Source: Pseudoips prasinana (lineage: Eukaryota; Arthropoda; Insecta; Lepidoptera; Nolidae). From it: a stretch of DNA of 64,000 nucleotides. Below, piece after piece: positions 63,401-64,000 of the stretch. The translations under genes were made by a program, and so were the position numbers. The stretch spans positions 3,249,001 to 3,313,000 of the forward strand of contig OX621246.1 of assembly GCA_951640165.1 (NCBI GenBank), in the 5' to 3' direction. The notes under the pieces were generated by a model that searched no databases, was not told the origin of the DNA, and worked only from the letters and a program-made list of their open reading frames with translations. Each line of letters starts with the position of its first letter. The first letter of the stretch is position 1.

Positions 63401-63930
63401 TATTAATAAAGTACAAAAACTAACCAATGCAAATATAACATTCAAAATTGGCATAATAATGTCAGGAAGTCCGTTATATGTTAACGCTATCGTCATTAGT
63501 AGCAATTCTGCAGTCAACACAATGCGATTAATTTAACTAGATCTATTATTGCCTCTCACTCATACTTATAGAAGTTTGTGTGGAAAGGACAAAATCAGTA
63601 CTATGGTGGCTATTTGTTTTTTAATTTATTCATTCATTCTTATAGTTGAAGAAAATATTTTCTAAATCCCAATCGAACAAAAGTGTACCTACTAAATTGT
63701 CTCTGCATCATCCAACAATTGACTGATACAGATTATTAGAGTGAGAGGGAATTAGGTTAGTGTCTATAGTATCTCTCATCTCTTTCGTTTATGGTTTCTT
63801 TAAATATTTTTAAATAAAAACTATGAAATTATAACAATCAAATTAATAGAGTAACATTTTTAATGAATATATTGCTCATTCGGTTTGCATAGTAGTGGGC
63901 AAATTCTAATGCAAATTTTCCCTTAATATT
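63401..63930. other. No recognised element
   Basis: Mixed AT-rich sequence. Confidence 0.4.
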
Positions 63931-64000
63931 AAATAATAAAAATAAATAGTTGTTATCACAAAACAATTAATATTAAACAAATAGTTGTTATCACAAAACA
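63931..64000 (+). repeat. Direct repeat at the window end
   Basis: AAATAGTTGTTATCACAAAA occurs at 63944 and 63979, with similar TTAATATTAAA upstream of both. A tandem array with a unit of about 35 bp may start here and continue outside the window. Confidence 0.65.

Overview
The window looks like the nuclear genome of a moth or butterfly (Lepidoptera). It is strongly AT-rich and packed with short interspersed repeats of lepidopteran type: Helitrons ending in CGGGGCACAGCTAG, several tRNA-derived SINE families, RTE-like LINE 3' ends finishing in (ATG)n, and LINE 3' ends with AATAAA followed by short tandem tails. No complete protein-coding gene is visible. Nearly all open frames of 60-100 codons are chance frames or lie inside repeats. 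Species cannot be given from the sequence alone.

Layout. 1-8000 is dense nested repeats: a Helitron beside a LINE end with a 19-A tail, a 5S-type SINE inside a tRNA SINE, a LINE RNase H fragment on the minus strand at 3811-4905, and a MITE inside a SINE at about 7640-8020. 8340-9689 is the clearest non-repeat block: CpG-rich, with short hairpins, ending in a strong splice donor (CAAG|GTAAGT at 9689/9690). I read it as a promoter and non-coding first exon on the plus strand, so much or all of the remaining 54 kb may be one long first intron. 10-36 kb is AT-rich DNA with scattered SINEs, a hAT-type element with a perfect 8-bp target duplication at 23754-24262, and a run of 5S-type SINEs. 37082-37934 is a satellite of 41-bp monomers arranged as 123-bp trimers. 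45484-46570 is a 224-bp tandem array grown from a LINE fragment. 55648-56548 is a 157-bp satellite. 57474-57601 is a perfect 61-bp-arm foldback. A possible lone coding exon lies on the minus strand at 58074-58284. The right end holds LINE remnants.

The repeats are related. Several tRNA-derived SINEs (called A, B and related) carry different tRNA-like heads but one common 3' domain. SINE C and SINE D are separate tRNA-derived families. SINE E carries an RTE-like LINE tail with no obvious tRNA head. A further family of about 260 bp, with some twelve copies here, has a body matching the internal promoter part of 5S rRNA and is best read as a 5S-rRNA-derived SINE. The most unusual content of the window is this family, the three tandem arrays, the foldbacks and the candidate promoter. 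I saw no CRISPR, operon or bacterial-type system, and none is expected here.
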